The notes: a model not told the origin generated them from the letters alone. Shown: positions 44,830 through 57,775, counted from the first letter of the stretch. The stretch: DNA of 64,000 bases from Salinimicrobium sp963709775 (GCA_963709775.1 CAVPXS010000018.1:62001-126000), one strand, 5' to 3'. Made by a program: numbers and translations.

Positions 44830-45669
44830 ATGAAAAAAACATCAATATTCTCTTTCTTGGCAGCGGCACTTTTTTTAGTGTCCTGCCAGGATGTAGAAAC
44901 ACCAGATTTAGGTGTTGACGAACAATGGTTGCAATTTGGGGAAGGATCTTATGAAGTTGCAGAAAATGCACCCCAGCCGTTAGTTGTAACAATATATTAT
45001 GCTGCAGAAAACAATCCAAATGGGGTTTCGGTAGATTACACAGTTACTTCTTCAAATCCTGACCGATACGAGTTAGCTTCTCAAACGGGTACGGTAGAAA
45101 TTCCGGCGGGTGAATTTTCAGCAGACATCCTAATTGATCCTGTAGATAACTTCACTTCAGACGGTGATGCAGAAGTTTTACTGGAATTATCTTCCGATTC
45201 AGACATTCCCGTTGGAATCGCAGGTGAAGGTATGTTTAACCAATCAACCACAGTAACTATTATAGATGATGACTGTCCAGTGGATATTGAATCATTTGTG
45301 GGTACTTACGCAGTTACTGAGGAATTTACCTCTGGTACAAATGCAGGACTAACTCTTGCTGGCGCGTTTGGAGAAACATACCAAATTGAAGTCTCTTTAG
45401 CTCCTGGTGATGAGACTGGAACCCAACTATTGTTATCTAACAGTGAGGGGGCCAACCAATATTTTGAACCTGGTACTGTTATAACTTTAAAAACCTGTAG
45501 CAAAACTTTCAGTTTTAATAACGGCAATCCTGACATAGCTGCCGGTTTTGGTACGCTGAGTGTTACTGGTACATCTTATGATGAGGAAGCAAAAGCAATA
45601 ACTGCAAGTGGACCTTTAGGTAACTATGGACCTTATCAATTTCTATTGACAAAAGTTGAAAGTAATTAA
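44830..45669 (+). CDS. Lipoprotein with Calx-beta-like domain
   Basis: The 279-residue lipoprotein (lipobox LFLVSC, then QDVETPD) has an N-terminal Calx-beta-like domain (YEVAENAPQPLVVTIYY through TTVTIIDDDCP). A C-terminal beta-rich domain with FVGTYAVTEEFTSG follows. Such lipoproteins at the end of SusCD operons usually bind the operon's substrate at the cell surface. It starts 16 bases after susD. Confidence 0.82.
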   Translation: MKKTSIFSFLAAALFLVSCQDVETPDLGVDEQWLQFGEGSYEVAENAPQPLVVTIYYAAENNPNGVSVDYTVTSSNPDRYELASQTGTVEIPAGEFSADILIDPVDNFTSDGDAEVLLELSSDSDIPVGIAGEGMFNQSTTVTIIDDDCPVDIESFVGTYAVTEEFTSGTNAGLTLAGAFGETYQIEVSLAPGDETGTQLLLSNSEGANQYFEPGTVITLKTCSKTFSFNNGNPDIAAGFGTLSVTGTSYDEEAKAITASGPLGNYGPYQFLLTKVESN

Positions 45670-45681
45670 ATTTCAAAAAAA

Positions 45682-46503
45682 ATGACAAAATTTTTAAAAA
45701 TACTATTTATAGGTTTTGCTGTAGTGACTACAGCATGTAGTGAGCTTCCCGAATATGAGTTGCCCTACGAACTTTCGCCTGTAACCGGTCTTAGCGTTGA
45801 GACGGATGTTAATGCTGCAAATGCAATTTGTCCAGGACCAACAGCGACATTTACAGTAGATTCTGAATCAACGGTTTACTATATGGTACAACCTGAGGCA
45901 GACGAAGCACTGACATCTGATGACGTTTTTGACGAAGGTGATGCAGTGTCTTTTGAAACTGCTGGGTCAAAAGAGGTGGAATTCTCTGGACTGGAGATGG
46001 GTGAATCATATACTTTATATGCTGTTACGGTTAATATCGACGGCATTAGGACGGAAGCTGTTACTTCTACATCTTTCACTATGCCTTCTTTTACAGAAGT
46101 TGTTGATTCAAGTTTAGCTACTACTGACTATGTTGGAACTGTATCTTATAACGGCAGCCCCTTTGTTCAGTACGATGTAACACTTAGCAATGACGGAAGT
46201 TATGTTTTTACTGCAGAATCTCTTTGGGGTGATGCAATCGCCGGTTTAACTCAAGTTGAGGATTACATTGGGATGTTTCAGTATCCTGGAACTATCACCT
46301 TAGCTGAGGACTTTTCTTTACTTGTAGAGAGTGAAGCATCTTATGCTCTTGGAGGCGAAGGTACATATGATCCATGTACTGGTATCTTCTCATATAGCCT
46401 GGATACATCATTATTTGATGATCCTGATACTGAAGAGGTGGAGCCTTTAACAGTAACCGTGGAACTTGCTCCTGCTGAGGCTGAGGAAGCTGCGGCTGAA
46501 TAA
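45682..46503 (+). CDS. SusCD-associated lipoprotein with fibronectin III-like domain
   Basis: The 273-residue protein has a lipobox (VVTTAC) and then SELPEYELP. An Fn3-like domain (TFTVDSESTVYYMVQPEADE to GLEMGESYTLYAVTV) precedes a C-terminal domain with YVGTVSYNGSPFVQYDVTLS, which resembles the C-terminal domain of the preceding lipoprotein. It probably binds ligand on the cell surface. It is the last gene of the SusCD operon, starting 12 bases after its neighbour and ending at a strong terminator. I cannot assign a ligand. Confidence 0.78.
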   Translation: MTKFLKILFIGFAVVTTACSELPEYELPYELSPVTGLSVETDVNAANAICPGPTATFTVDSESTVYYMVQPEADEALTSDDVFDEGDAVSFETAGSKEVEFSGLEMGESYTLYAVTVNIDGIRTEAVTSTSFTMPSFTEVVDSSLATTDYVGTVSYNGSPFVQYDVTLSNDGSYVFTAESLWGDAIAGLTQVEDYIGMFQYPGTITLAEDFSLLVESEASYALGGEGTYDPCTGIFSYSLDTSLFDDPDTEEVEPLTVTVELAPAEAEEAAAE

Positions 46504-46520
46504 AAAGATTAAATAATATT

Positions 46521-46553
46521 AAAAGCCGCCCCAACCGGGGCGGCTTTTTTTTT
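46521..46553 (+). terminator. Terminator of the SusC/SusD operon
   Basis: AAAGCCGCCCC pairs with GGGGCGGCTTT around an AACC loop and is followed by nine T. This is a very stable stem. Confidence 0.95.
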
Positions 46554-47005
46554 ACTTATACAGAGCCTTTAGTTGCAGTTCTTGCTCAAACCTTTATCTG
46601 AATAGAATTCATCCACTCAACATTGGGAAATTAAGTCTCTTTCAGGAGATAAGAGACGCTTCTATACCTTGATTTCCTCTTATAACCGGAAAAACATTTT
46701 AATTAAGAGCGCTTTTTCAGAAGAATTGACTGTTTATTCAGCTTGAATAGTTATACAAAAAGGCGATGGTTATTCGCTAAAGGTATTACTTCCCTGTGAT
46801 TGCTTTGGAAAATAAACTTAGTCGTCTGTAAGCCGTTATACAATAGTAGGTAAAGCAAGGGGGCTGATAATTTAATATATGGCTATGGGTCCAGGGTTGT
46901 AATTTACTCTTGAACCGCGGGGTTTAGTACAAACTTTGAAACTGCTGCTTATATCCTGTACAAAGACTCAAAATCCAATTTTTTAATAATGTAAAATATA
47001 GGATG
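46554..47005. other. Intergenic gap, nothing recognised
   Basis: About 450 bases lie between convergent transcription units. All frames are closed by many stops. I see no tRNA, palindrome of the families found elsewhere, or gene remnant. Confidence 0.55.
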
Positions 47006-47031
47006 AAAAAAGCCCGGACCAAACCGGGCTT
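47006..47031 (-). terminator. Terminator of the astacin gene
   Basis: On the minus strand AAGCCCGG pairs with CCGGGCTT around a short loop and is followed by TTTTT, 24 bases after the stop codon. Confidence 0.88.
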
Positions 47032-47054
47032 AAATATTCAAAATGGAGAGATAC

Positions 47055-48095
47055 TTATTGAAAGTACCAGTTTCCTGATTTTTGGATCAATTCCCTCCAT
47101 GCATCCTCGTCATAAAAATACCATCTGTCGTGCATTCTAAAGACATTCACACCATCAATTAGGTAGTAGTTGCCATTTCTGTAAGTTGGTTCATAGGCAG
47201 GTGCATTTTCAGAATACATTTTGGATATCCCAACCACATCTCCGTCAGATAAGCGAGACCTATTTACATTATATAAACTTCCATCTTTTTTAACAATTGT
47301 AGGGCTACCATTTTTAGAAAAATCGTGGGTGCCATACAACATGATCGATTCGAAGTCGAGCATCTCGGTAAACTCAGCTCCATCCATTTTACGATCGCCA
47401 TACGTGGAGAAATTATGCTCTTTTCCGCCTTCAACATTTTCATATAAAATAGTAATATAGTAGTCTCTATCCATTCTGCTCTGTTCGTGCCAAAGGCCTA
47501 CAGCATGTCCTATTTCATGTATGGTACTACCTGTTGAGCATCCTCGGGCCAATGTAATTTCCTGTCTTCCTCCTTGCATGCCTACGAAAGAGGAGCAACC
47601 GTTTCCAGCTTCAAAATAAATGTAATTTTTTTGGAAAGTTCTCTCTACGAATTTGAGATTAGTTCTGGCCTCCCAATGTGCAATTGCTTCAAAGACCCTT
47701 TCCTGGTCTGGAAGTTCTGGGTCAACAGCATAATACACGGTGCTGTTCGTCCATCTCATCAAAGTTCTTCCTACACTTTTTGTATTCGCAGGAGCCTCTT
47801 CGTTTTTTTCGTAAATAAGTTTTTGTTCTTCCAAAGAGATATATTCCTTTGGTAAACGAATATCTCCTTCAAAAATATAATCCTCTCCATGGTAAATTTC
47901 TACAGGTAATTTTGTTCCACCATAATAAACCTCTGCAAGTTGTCCTGGAAAGGGATAGGCTTCAATTGCACCATCATAGTCATTATTAGCAATAGCAGGA
48001 GTTATACCGGATTCTTTCTCCATAACTTCTTCGCTACATGAAATAAACAACATTAAAAAGGGTAATAATAATATAACTTTTTTCATACTATTCAT
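47055..48095 (-). CDS. Astacin-family (M12A) metalloprotease, lipoprotein
   Basis: The 346-residue protein has a lipoprotein signal (LPFLMLFISC) followed by SEE, an acidic stretch that favours surface exposure. A propeptide-like region follows. The astacin zinc site HEIGHAVGLWHEQSRMDRD (near residue 190) is complete. The Met-turn (SIMLYGTHDFS) is also present. A C-terminal tail of about 50 residues is Tyr/Trp-rich (GNYYLIDGVNVFR, RWYFYDEDAW). It should degrade proteins outside the cell. An alternative start three codons in (MKKVILL) is possible. Confidence 0.93.
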   Translation of the reverse strand: MNSMKKVILLLPFLMLFISCSEEVMEKESGITPAIANNDYDGAIEAYPFPGQLAEVYYGGTKLPVEIYHGEDYIFEGDIRLPKEYISLEEQKLIYEKNEEAPANTKSVGRTLMRWTNSTVYYAVDPELPDQERVFEAIAHWEARTNLKFVERTFQKNYIYFEAGNGCSSFVGMQGGRQEITLARGCSTGSTIHEIGHAVGLWHEQSRMDRDYYITILYENVEGGKEHNFSTYGDRKMDGAEFTEMLDFESIMLYGTHDFSKNGSPTIVKKDGSLYNVNRSRLSDGDVVGISKMYSENAPAYEPTYRNGNYYLIDGVNVFRMHDRWYFYDEDAWRELIQKSGNWYFQ

Positions 48096-48152
48096 TTTAT
48101 TTCCTTGAGATGTTAGTTCTACAGGGAATCTTGATTATTAATATTTTCTGGA

Positions 48153-48623
48153 TTAGAAGCAAGTGTTCGTCTGCAATTGTATGTAAAATGGAAATGAAAC
48201 CTGGTGGTCAATTTTAATTATATCAGCCGATTCATCAGCCGTGTCGGGAGTTTCGATATTGTTTTCCGCTTTACATATTGCCCCAGATCCGTCTGGCGAT
48301 TCAGAAATTCTTAAAACATAATCATTTAGAACCATGTCGTTAATGTAAATAACGGGATTTCCATTTTCAATAAAAACAGTGACTGTACCATATGGGTCAT
48401 CTGTCACTCCCAGGGGATACATAAATCTTGGATCTGCAAGATTTCCTTGCTTAATAATTTTCAACCAGTTATTTGTTCCTTCAAGGTAGGCTACTTCGCA
48501 TCCTTCATCAACAGATTCCATTTCGCATGTCTGTTCTTCCGGAATTTCTTCTTCTGGAGAATCTTTACTACATGATGAATTGAAAATGGCCAAAATAAGA
48601 AGTCCTAAAAAAAATTTTCGCAT
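48153..48623 (-). CDS. Small hypothetical lipoprotein
   Basis: The 156-residue product from ATG 48623 (MRKFFLGLLILAIFNSSC) has a clear lipobox and then KDSPEEEIPEEQTC, again acidic after the Cys. The mature part contains several Cys and a beta-rich body (YGTVTVFIENGNPVIYIND). I do not recognise a family. It lies 57 bases upstream of the astacin gene on the same strand and could be a partner or inhibitor, but there is no direct evidence. Confidence 0.7.
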   Translation of the reverse strand: MRKFFLGLLILAIFNSSCSKDSPEEEIPEEQTCEMESVDEGCEVAYLEGTNNWLKIIKQGNLADPRFMYPLGVTDDPYGTVTVFIENGNPVIYINDMVLNDYVLRISESPDGSGAICKAENNIETPDTADESADIIKIDHQVSFPFYIQLQTNTCF

Positions 48624-48807
48624 TAGATAAGTGTTTTTCCATGCAATAATAAGAAAGAACCGTGCCATTAACTAAATATTGGGAAATAATCGTAGCTGAG
48701 AACACCAATTGAAAATAGCCCCAACATTAAATTAGCCTTTTAATTCCTTTTTATCTAAATCGGGAGGAGATTCTGGATCTTTTTCATGAGATATTTTTCA
48801 ATTATCA

Positions 48808-48815
48808 TACTTTTG
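48808..48815 (+). promoter_or_regulatory. Candidate -7 promoter box for the putative porin
   Basis: TACTTTTG matches TAnnTTTG, 17 bases before the ATG at 48833. Confidence 0.5.
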
Positions 48816-48832
48816 TTCCATTGATCATTCCT

Positions 48833-50773
48833 ATGAAGAAAAAGCAACTCTTATTTCTCTATTTATTGTTAATCCCTATATGGGGTATTGCTCAGGAAAG
48901 GAAACTTACTCGTTCAGGGGCAACTGGTAACGAGCGTGAGATGGATGCCGGAGAGCAGGGTCCGGAAGTTGAAAGAGCCCCTATTGAACTATATAAGATC
49001 ATTTCCGTAGAGAATGATACGACTGTAGTTGATACTACCCTTAGCATTTCTAAAGATTACAGGTTCAACTACCTCAGGAAAGACAACTTCGGGTTGTTAG
49101 CTTTTTCCAACGTGGGTAGATCCTATAACAGGCTTACTTATGATTTTCTCGATGAGCGTTTTGTTATGCCTCAATTTGGTGCAAGGGCAAGACATTATAA
49201 CTTCATGGAGGTAGAGGATATTTATTACTATAATGTTCCTACGCCGTTTACCGAATTATTTTTTAAAACTGTTTTTGAACAGGGACCGGTGGTAGATGCC
49301 CTTTTTACGGTAAATACCTCTCCAAATTTGAATTTTTCGGTGGCCTACAAAGGTCTTCGTTCCCTGGGACGGTATAAGCATTTACTTACCAGTACAGGGA
49401 ATTTTCGTACTACCTTAAGTTATAATTCTCCTAACGAAAGATATAGACTGCAAACGCATTTTGTCTCACAGGATCTTCTCAACGAAGAGAACGGCGGACT
49501 CACAGATGCTTCTCTTGAACAATATATTGCCAAAAACCCTGAATTTGAAGATCGCTCGCGCCTGGATGTTAATTTTCAGGATGCGGAGTCCACCCTGTAC
49601 GGGAAAAGATTCTTTCTGGATCATTCCTATGCATTATATAAAAGAAATGATTCCCTGGCCCAGAGAAATTTGACAATCGGCCACCGGCTGAATCATACCT
49701 ATAAGAAATACCGGTTTCAGCAGGAAAATGCCAATGAAATATTTGGACCTTCCTTTGAAGAGGTGGGGGTTAAAGATGAAACCCGTCTTACATCAACTTC
49801 TAATGAGGTTTATGTCGGGTTTACAGCAGGAAACCTGGCGCAGATTGTAGCCAGGGGTAGGCATACCAATTATGATTATGGTTACAATACAGTGCTTGAC
49901 CTTCAGGATGGTTTTATCACAAATCGGCTGCAGGGAAATATTATTTCAGCAGGAGGGGATTACACCGGGACCTTAGGCGGATTCCAGTTCAAAGCAAATG
50001 GAATGGTTAATTTAATTGGGGATCTTAAAGGTTACGATCTTGGTGCGCGGCTTGCTTACGTGCTTTCGCCAGATTTCTCAGTTGCCGCCACGGCCAATAT
50101 TAATGATCGTGCACCTAATTACAACTTTCTTCTATACCAGAGTGACTATATAAACTATAACTGGCAAACTTCGTTTTCGAATGAAAGCAGGCAGTCTCTT
50201 GGCTTTGACTTATGGGCACCACAGCTGCTAAATGCAAACCTTGAGTTTACCACTATAAATGATATGGCTTACTTTGCTCTTGATGAAATGGGTAGTGTTC
50301 GACCTTTCCAGCATGAAGGGCAGGTAAGTTATTTTAAAGTAACGGGACAGCGGGAATTTAGTGTAGGGAAATTTGCTCTCGACAATACCGTACTTTTTCA
50401 GTCTGTACTTGACGGGGGGCAGGTGTTTAACGTGCCAGATCTTGTTACCCGGAATACCTTATATTACCGGGACCATTGGTTTCAGCGGGCGCTCTACCTT
50501 CAAACCGGTTTCACTTTAAACTACTTTACCGGGTATAACCTGAATGGGTATGATCCGGTTTTAGCTGAGTTCTATGTACAGAACGAGCAGGAATTTGATG
50601 GTTTTCCAACTGTAGATTTCTTCTTTAACGGAAAGATAAGGCAGGCCCGCATATTTTTCAAGCTGGAACATTTGAATGATCTGATCCAGGGGAACAATAA
50701 TTTTTCCGCGCCTTTGTATCCTTATCGTGACTTTGGAATTAGATTTGGAATGGTCTGGAATTTCTTCATGTAG
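48833..50773 (+). CDS. Putative porin (Porin_10-like outer-membrane protein)
   Basis: The 646-residue protein has a signal peptide (QLLFLYLLLIPIWGIAQ) and many amphipathic beta-strands rich in Tyr and Phe. It ends in Phe-Met after RFGMVWNF, as expected for an outer-membrane barrel. Phrases such as YRFNYLRKDNFGLLAFSNVG fit the Bacteroidota putative porin family. Substrate and pore character are unknown. It starts at ATG 48833 rather than the upstream in-frame ATG at 48821, since MKKKQLL is the better signal start. Confidence 0.85.
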   Translation: MKKKQLLFLYLLLIPIWGIAQERKLTRSGATGNEREMDAGEQGPEVERAPIELYKIISVENDTTVVDTTLSISKDYRFNYLRKDNFGLLAFSNVGRSYNRLTYDFLDERFVMPQFGARARHYNFMEVEDIYYYNVPTPFTELFFKTVFEQGPVVDALFTVNTSPNLNFSVAYKGLRSLGRYKHLLTSTGNFRTTLSYNSPNERYRLQTHFVSQDLLNEENGGLTDASLEQYIAKNPEFEDRSRLDVNFQDAESTLYGKRFFLDHSYALYKRNDSLAQRNLTIGHRLNHTYKKYRFQQENANEIFGPSFEEVGVKDETRLTSTSNEVYVGFTAGNLAQIVARGRHTNYDYGYNTVLDLQDGFITNRLQGNIISAGGDYTGTLGGFQFKANGMVNLIGDLKGYDLGARLAYVLSPDFSVAATANINDRAPNYNFLLYQSDYINYNWQTSFSNESRQSLGFDLWAPQLLNANLEFTTINDMAYFALDEMGSVRPFQHEGQVSYFKVTGQREFSVGKFALDNTVLFQSVLDGGQVFNVPDLVTRNTLYYRDHWFQRALYLQTGFTLNYFTGYNLNGYDPVLAEFYVQNEQEFDGFPTVDFFFNGKIRQARIFFKLEHLNDLIQGNNNFSAPLYPYRDFGIRFGMVWNFFM

Positions 50774-50775
50774 AT

Positions 50776-50895
50776 CACTTGGGCGTTTCCCCACCTTCGC
50801 TGCCGCTTAGATGGGGCCGGGCTATTCGCTTCAATCTTTTTGTCCATGCTTCCCAAAAAGGATTTCCGCTGCTATCCCTAACGCAGCTTTTAAAA
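50776..50895. repeat. Candidate dispersed noncoding repeat after the porin gene
   Basis: This GC-richer block contains GGGCGTTTCCCCACCTTCG, CCGGGCTATTCGCTTCAA and GGATTTCCGCTGCTATCCC. I associate this series with a repeat placed after genes in many flavobacterial genomes. That is recall, not a search, and only one copy is in the window. All frames are broken. Confidence 0.5.
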
Positions 50896-50896
50896 G

Positions 50897-50933
50897 AACT
50901 CTTCCAAAGTTTGAAACTTTGGAAGAGTTTTAA
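50897..50933 (+). terminator. Long hairpin terminator before the rRNA operon
   Basis: A perfect 16-base stem (AACTCTTCCAAAGTTT / AAACTTTGGAAGAGTT) with a one-base loop is followed by TTTTAATT. Its core CAAAGTTT-G-AAACTTTG resembles the AACTTTG-N-CAAAGTT palindromes in the copper ATPase gene. Confidence 0.85.
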
Positions 50934-51032
50934 TTGAAAAAAAATCACCCTCTCAAAAATGTCATTTTCAGCACCTTAGTTTTCGGGGTTTTAAAAATGT
51001 CAAAAAAACCTTAAAAAAGTTTTGCTGAAGAC

Positions 51033-51062
51033 TTGTGGGATTGGAAATCGGTTGTATATTTG
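51033..51062 (+). promoter_or_regulatory. rRNA promoter P1, TTG-N19-TATATTTG
   Basis: TTG lies at 51033-51035 and TATATTTG at 51055-51062, separated by 19 bases. The downstream text GCAGCCGCTTTGAGA is shared with P2 and P4, and with change in P3. Confidence 0.85.
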
Positions 51063-51168
51063 CAGCCGCTTTGAGAGGGAGTGACACGATGGGGGAGGCA
51101 GTAGCTTAGCCCAGGTGTAGCAAAGGATTGAAGCAAATAAGTTCTCTGAAAATTTTTTGAATTTTATC

Positions 51169-51200
51169 TTGGATTGTAAAGGAAATTGGTTTTATCTTTG
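51169..51200 (+). promoter_or_regulatory. rRNA promoter P2, TTG-N21-TATCTTTG
   Basis: TTG lies at 51169-51171 and TATCTTTG at 51193-51200. It is followed by CATCCGCTTTGAGA. Confidence 0.8.
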
Positions 51201-51264
51201 CATCCGCTTTGAGAGACACAATAAGTGTTCTTTTAGAGTCGAAAAAAGTTCTTAAAAAAAGTTT

Positions 51265-51295
51265 TTGAAGTTAAGCAGGAAAGGTTGTAAGTTTG
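51265..51295 (+). promoter_or_regulatory. rRNA promoter P3, TTG-N20-TAAGTTTG
   Basis: TTG lies at 51265-51267 and TAAGTTTG at 51288-51295. It is followed by CATCCGCTTTTGCGA. Confidence 0.8.
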
Positions 51296-51353
51296 CATCC
51301 GCTTTTGCGACAGAATAACTTCCGAAGCGTTTGAAAAAAAATTATTTTTTTTC

Positions 51354-51383
51354 TTGCAGGGTTTGAAAAAGGTTGTACATTTG
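51354..51383 (+). promoter_or_regulatory. rRNA promoter P4, TTG-N19-TACATTTG
   Basis: TTG lies at 51354-51356 and TACATTTG at 51376-51383. It is followed by CAGCCGCTTTGAGA. It is the copy nearest the 16S gene. Confidence 0.85.
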
Positions 51384-51511
51384 CAGCCGCTTTGAGACAG
51401 AGCAAAAGTTCACAAGATATATTGAAAAGAAATCCCGGTGTAGGGCAGTAACAGAAAAGGTTCAACTCCTTTTATTTCAACAAGAAACGCCTCCTGTTTA
51501 CAGGAAAAGTT

Positions 51512-51557
51512 TCTCCCCTTATTAAGGGGAGATGTCCGGAAGGACAGAGGGGTGGAG
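51512..51557. repeat. Two-hairpin repeat element in the rRNA leader
   Basis: Hairpin 1 is TCTCCCCTT-ATT-AAGGGGAGA (51512-51532). Hairpin 2 is TGTCC-GGAA-GGACA (51533-51546). GAGGGGTGGAG follows. The same architecture recurs after the 5S gene. It should be transcribed in the pre-rRNA leader. Confidence 0.8.
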
Positions 51558-51572
51558 TTCATTGACATATTG

Positions 51573-51581
51573 AATTGACAG
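51573..51581 (+). other. Left arm of the predicted 16S processing stem
   Basis: AATTGACAG is exactly complementary to CTGTCAATT at 53333-53341, beyond the 16S 3' end. Such stems bracket 16S in pre-rRNA and are RNase III targets. Confidence 0.6.
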
Positions 51582-51718
51582 CGCGTATGTTGTTTTCATT
51601 AACAACAAATGCAATAATAAGAATTAAGACTAGAAGAACGTTTTGAGCTTTGATTCTCACTTAGGTGAGATGAAGAAGAGGAATTCCTTTAGTAGTTGTT
51701 AAAGTATATAAGATTTAA

Positions 51719-53241
<1,523 letters not shown>

Positions 53242-53332
53242 AGAGATTTTGCCTCTTATAAGGCAAAACACAATTACGACATAAGGAGCCTTTTTACAAA
53301 TGAAGTAAGAGACTTCTTTTGGTCTTAATTCA

Positions 53333-53341
53333 CTGTCAATT
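53333..53341 (+). other. Right arm of the predicted 16S processing stem
   Basis: CTGTCAATT pairs with AATTGACAG at 51573-51581. Confidence 0.6.
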
Positions 53342-53410
53342 TAATTAATATATAGAATTGAGAAATAAGTAGCCTAGAGTATTGAGAATAGACGTCAAGC
53401 GAATCTATAC

Positions 53411-53438
53411 TACTCACTACTAATTACTCACTACTAAT
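53411..53438. repeat. Tandem direct repeat TACTCACTACTAAT x2
   Basis: Two perfect 14-base copies lie just before tRNA-Ile in the 16S-23S spacer. Further degenerate runs (GCAGTACGCAGTACAG, 53650-53670; TTTAAGGTTTAAAAG, 53545-53560) fill the spacer between the two tRNAs. No gene is seen there. Confidence 0.7.
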
Positions 53439-53441
53439 TGC

Positions 53442-53515
53442 AGTCTCATAGCTCAGCTGGTTAGAGCGCTACACTGATAATGTAGAGGTCGGCAGTTCGA
53501 GTCTGCCTGAGACTA
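53442..53515 (+). tRNA. tRNA-Ile (GAT)
   Basis: The acceptor stem AGTCTCA pairs with TGAGACT. The anticodon loop is in ACACTGATAATGT (anticodon GAT), and the T-loop is GTTCGAGTC. CCA is not encoded. It occupies the usual spacer position. Confidence 0.97.
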
Positions 53516-53712
53516 CTGTAAGCAAGCAAAGCTTGCGATTCAAAGTTTAAGGTTTAAAAGTTCAAAGGTTGAATCCGAAGTACGAAGTTCATTGATAGAT
53601 TATTGAAAGGAAATTTTAGAAGTTGGGCAACCAGTTTACAGTACGCAGTTAAGCAGTACGCAGTACAGTGAAGACTGATTACTGAATACTGATCACTGAC
53701 TACTTAAAAAAC

Positions 53713-53789
53713 GGGGGATTAGCTCAGCTGGCTAGAGCGCCTGCCTTGCACGCAGGAGGTCATCGGTTCGACTCCGATATTCTCCACCA
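53713..53789 (+). tRNA. tRNA-Ala (TGC)
   Basis: GGGGGAT pairs with ATTCTCC with G-U pairs. The anticodon loop CCTTGCACG carries TGC. The T-loop is GTTCGACTC. Here CCA is encoded (53787-53789), in contrast with the neighbouring tRNA-Ile. Confidence 0.97.
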
Positions 53790-53871
53790 CTGAAATGTCT
53801 AAGGTGTAAGGAATAATGTTTAATAGCATTAGACCTTAATCATTAAGCCTTAATCATTTCAAAAACGTTCA

Positions 53872-53890
53872 TTGACATATTGGAAAATAA
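53872..53890 (+). other. Left arm of the predicted 23S processing stem
   Basis: TTGACATATTGGAAAATAA pairs with TTATTTTCCAATTATGTCAA at 56947-56966, with a single bulged base. Confidence 0.75.
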
Positions 53891-54036
53891 GAATACGAGA
53901 AACATAAAAATTTCTATAGTTTTTTAAATTATAGATAGAGCAAATTATATTTTAAAGTTTTGAGGAATTGGGAGGGAGTTATTTATAATTCCTGACTAAT
54001 GACTTAGAATCTTGCAAGAGCATATTAGGTAAAAGC

Positions 54037-56868
<2,832 letters not shown>

Positions 56869-56946
56869 GCACTTCCCGGCCTGCAAAGGCCGGGAGGAAC
56901 AACCTAAAGCTTAATATACTTGCTCAAAGACATGTTCCCTCAATTT

Positions 56947-56966
56947 TTATTTTCCAATTATGTCAA
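56947..56966 (+). other. Right arm of the predicted 23S processing stem
   Basis: TTATTTTCCAATTATGTCAA is complementary to 53872-53890 and lies about 80 bases after the 23S 3' end. Confidence 0.75.
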
Positions 56967-57045
56967 CTTATTAGGTATGACATTTAGTAAGATGATCAAA
57001 AGGCTACTGCCAACTGAATCACTGAACACTGCATACTAAAGATCT

Positions 57046-57152
<107 letters not shown>

Positions 57153-57158
57153 TCTTTT

Positions 57159-57195
57159 AAACCCTTCATCATTCATTTGATGAAGGGTTTTTTTA
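57159..57195 (+). terminator. rRNA operon terminator
   Basis: AAACCCTTCATC pairs with GATGAAGGGTTT around ATTCATTT and is followed by a T run, directly after 5S. Confidence 0.95.
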
Positions 57196-57202
57196 TGCCT
57201 TA

Positions 57203-57742
57203 AAACCACCCCGGCCTTCGGCCACCCCTCCTCAGAGAGGAGGGGAACACCTACACGAGGAGCTTAATAAGAAACTACTGCCAGCATCCCTTCCTTCCAG
57301 GGAGGGGAAGCTCCATAGCGGCCGGTGAGGGTCTGGTTTCCAAAATTTTTGTTGGTAAACCACCAACTTTCGTATCCTCATGTACCACCCCGTCTCCGCC
57401 TGCCGGCGGATCCACCCCTCCTCAGAAAGGAGGGGAGCATTATACCAGGAGACTTCCGTAGATTTTGTTGGCGCGAATTTGTAATCCTTGCCGTTCCTAT
57501 ACAAACATTCTGGTCCCATGCACCACCTCGACCTGCGGCCACCCCTCCTCAGAAAGGAGGGGAACACTACAAAAGGCCAATCTGGAAACGAATCTCAGCT
57601 CCCCTCCCTTGCAGGGAGGGGAAGTCCGCCAGGTGGCGGACGGGGAGGGTCAGGTTTCCTCAAAATCAAAATTCCGGGATCTCAGCACCTCCCTGGAAGG
57701 GAGGGGAACTCCCGATGTATCGGGACTGGGAGGGTCTTATTG
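57203..57742. repeat. Cluster of six two-hairpin repeat elements between 5S and gltD
   Basis: Copies lie near 57203-57250, 57386-57445 and 57521-57570 in one orientation (CCACCCCTCCTC-AGARAGGAGGGG). Copies near 57280-57340, 57597-57653 and 57683-57735 are in the other (CCTCCCT..AGGGAGGGGAA ... GGGAGGGTC). Each has a G/C-rich hairpin with CCCCTCC/GGAGGGG arms beside a second short hairpin such as GGCC-TTC-GGCC, TCCGCC-AGGT-GGCGGA or CCCGAT-GTAT-CGGG. The plan matches the element in the 16S leader. No real gene is present in these 580 bases; an open frame rich in Pro and Arg is a by-product. Confidence 0.8.
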
Positions 57743-57775
57743 ATTCCGTTGTAGTTACTTTGTTACCCTTAAAAT

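Noticed and set aside
46554..47005. Hidden small gene or ncRNA in the gap after the SusCD operon
   Set aside because: All frames are short and no promoter match or stable structure apart from the flanking terminators was seen.
57203..57742. CRISPR array
   Set aside because: The repeated units vary in sequence and orientation, are not evenly spaced and have no cas genes nearby.
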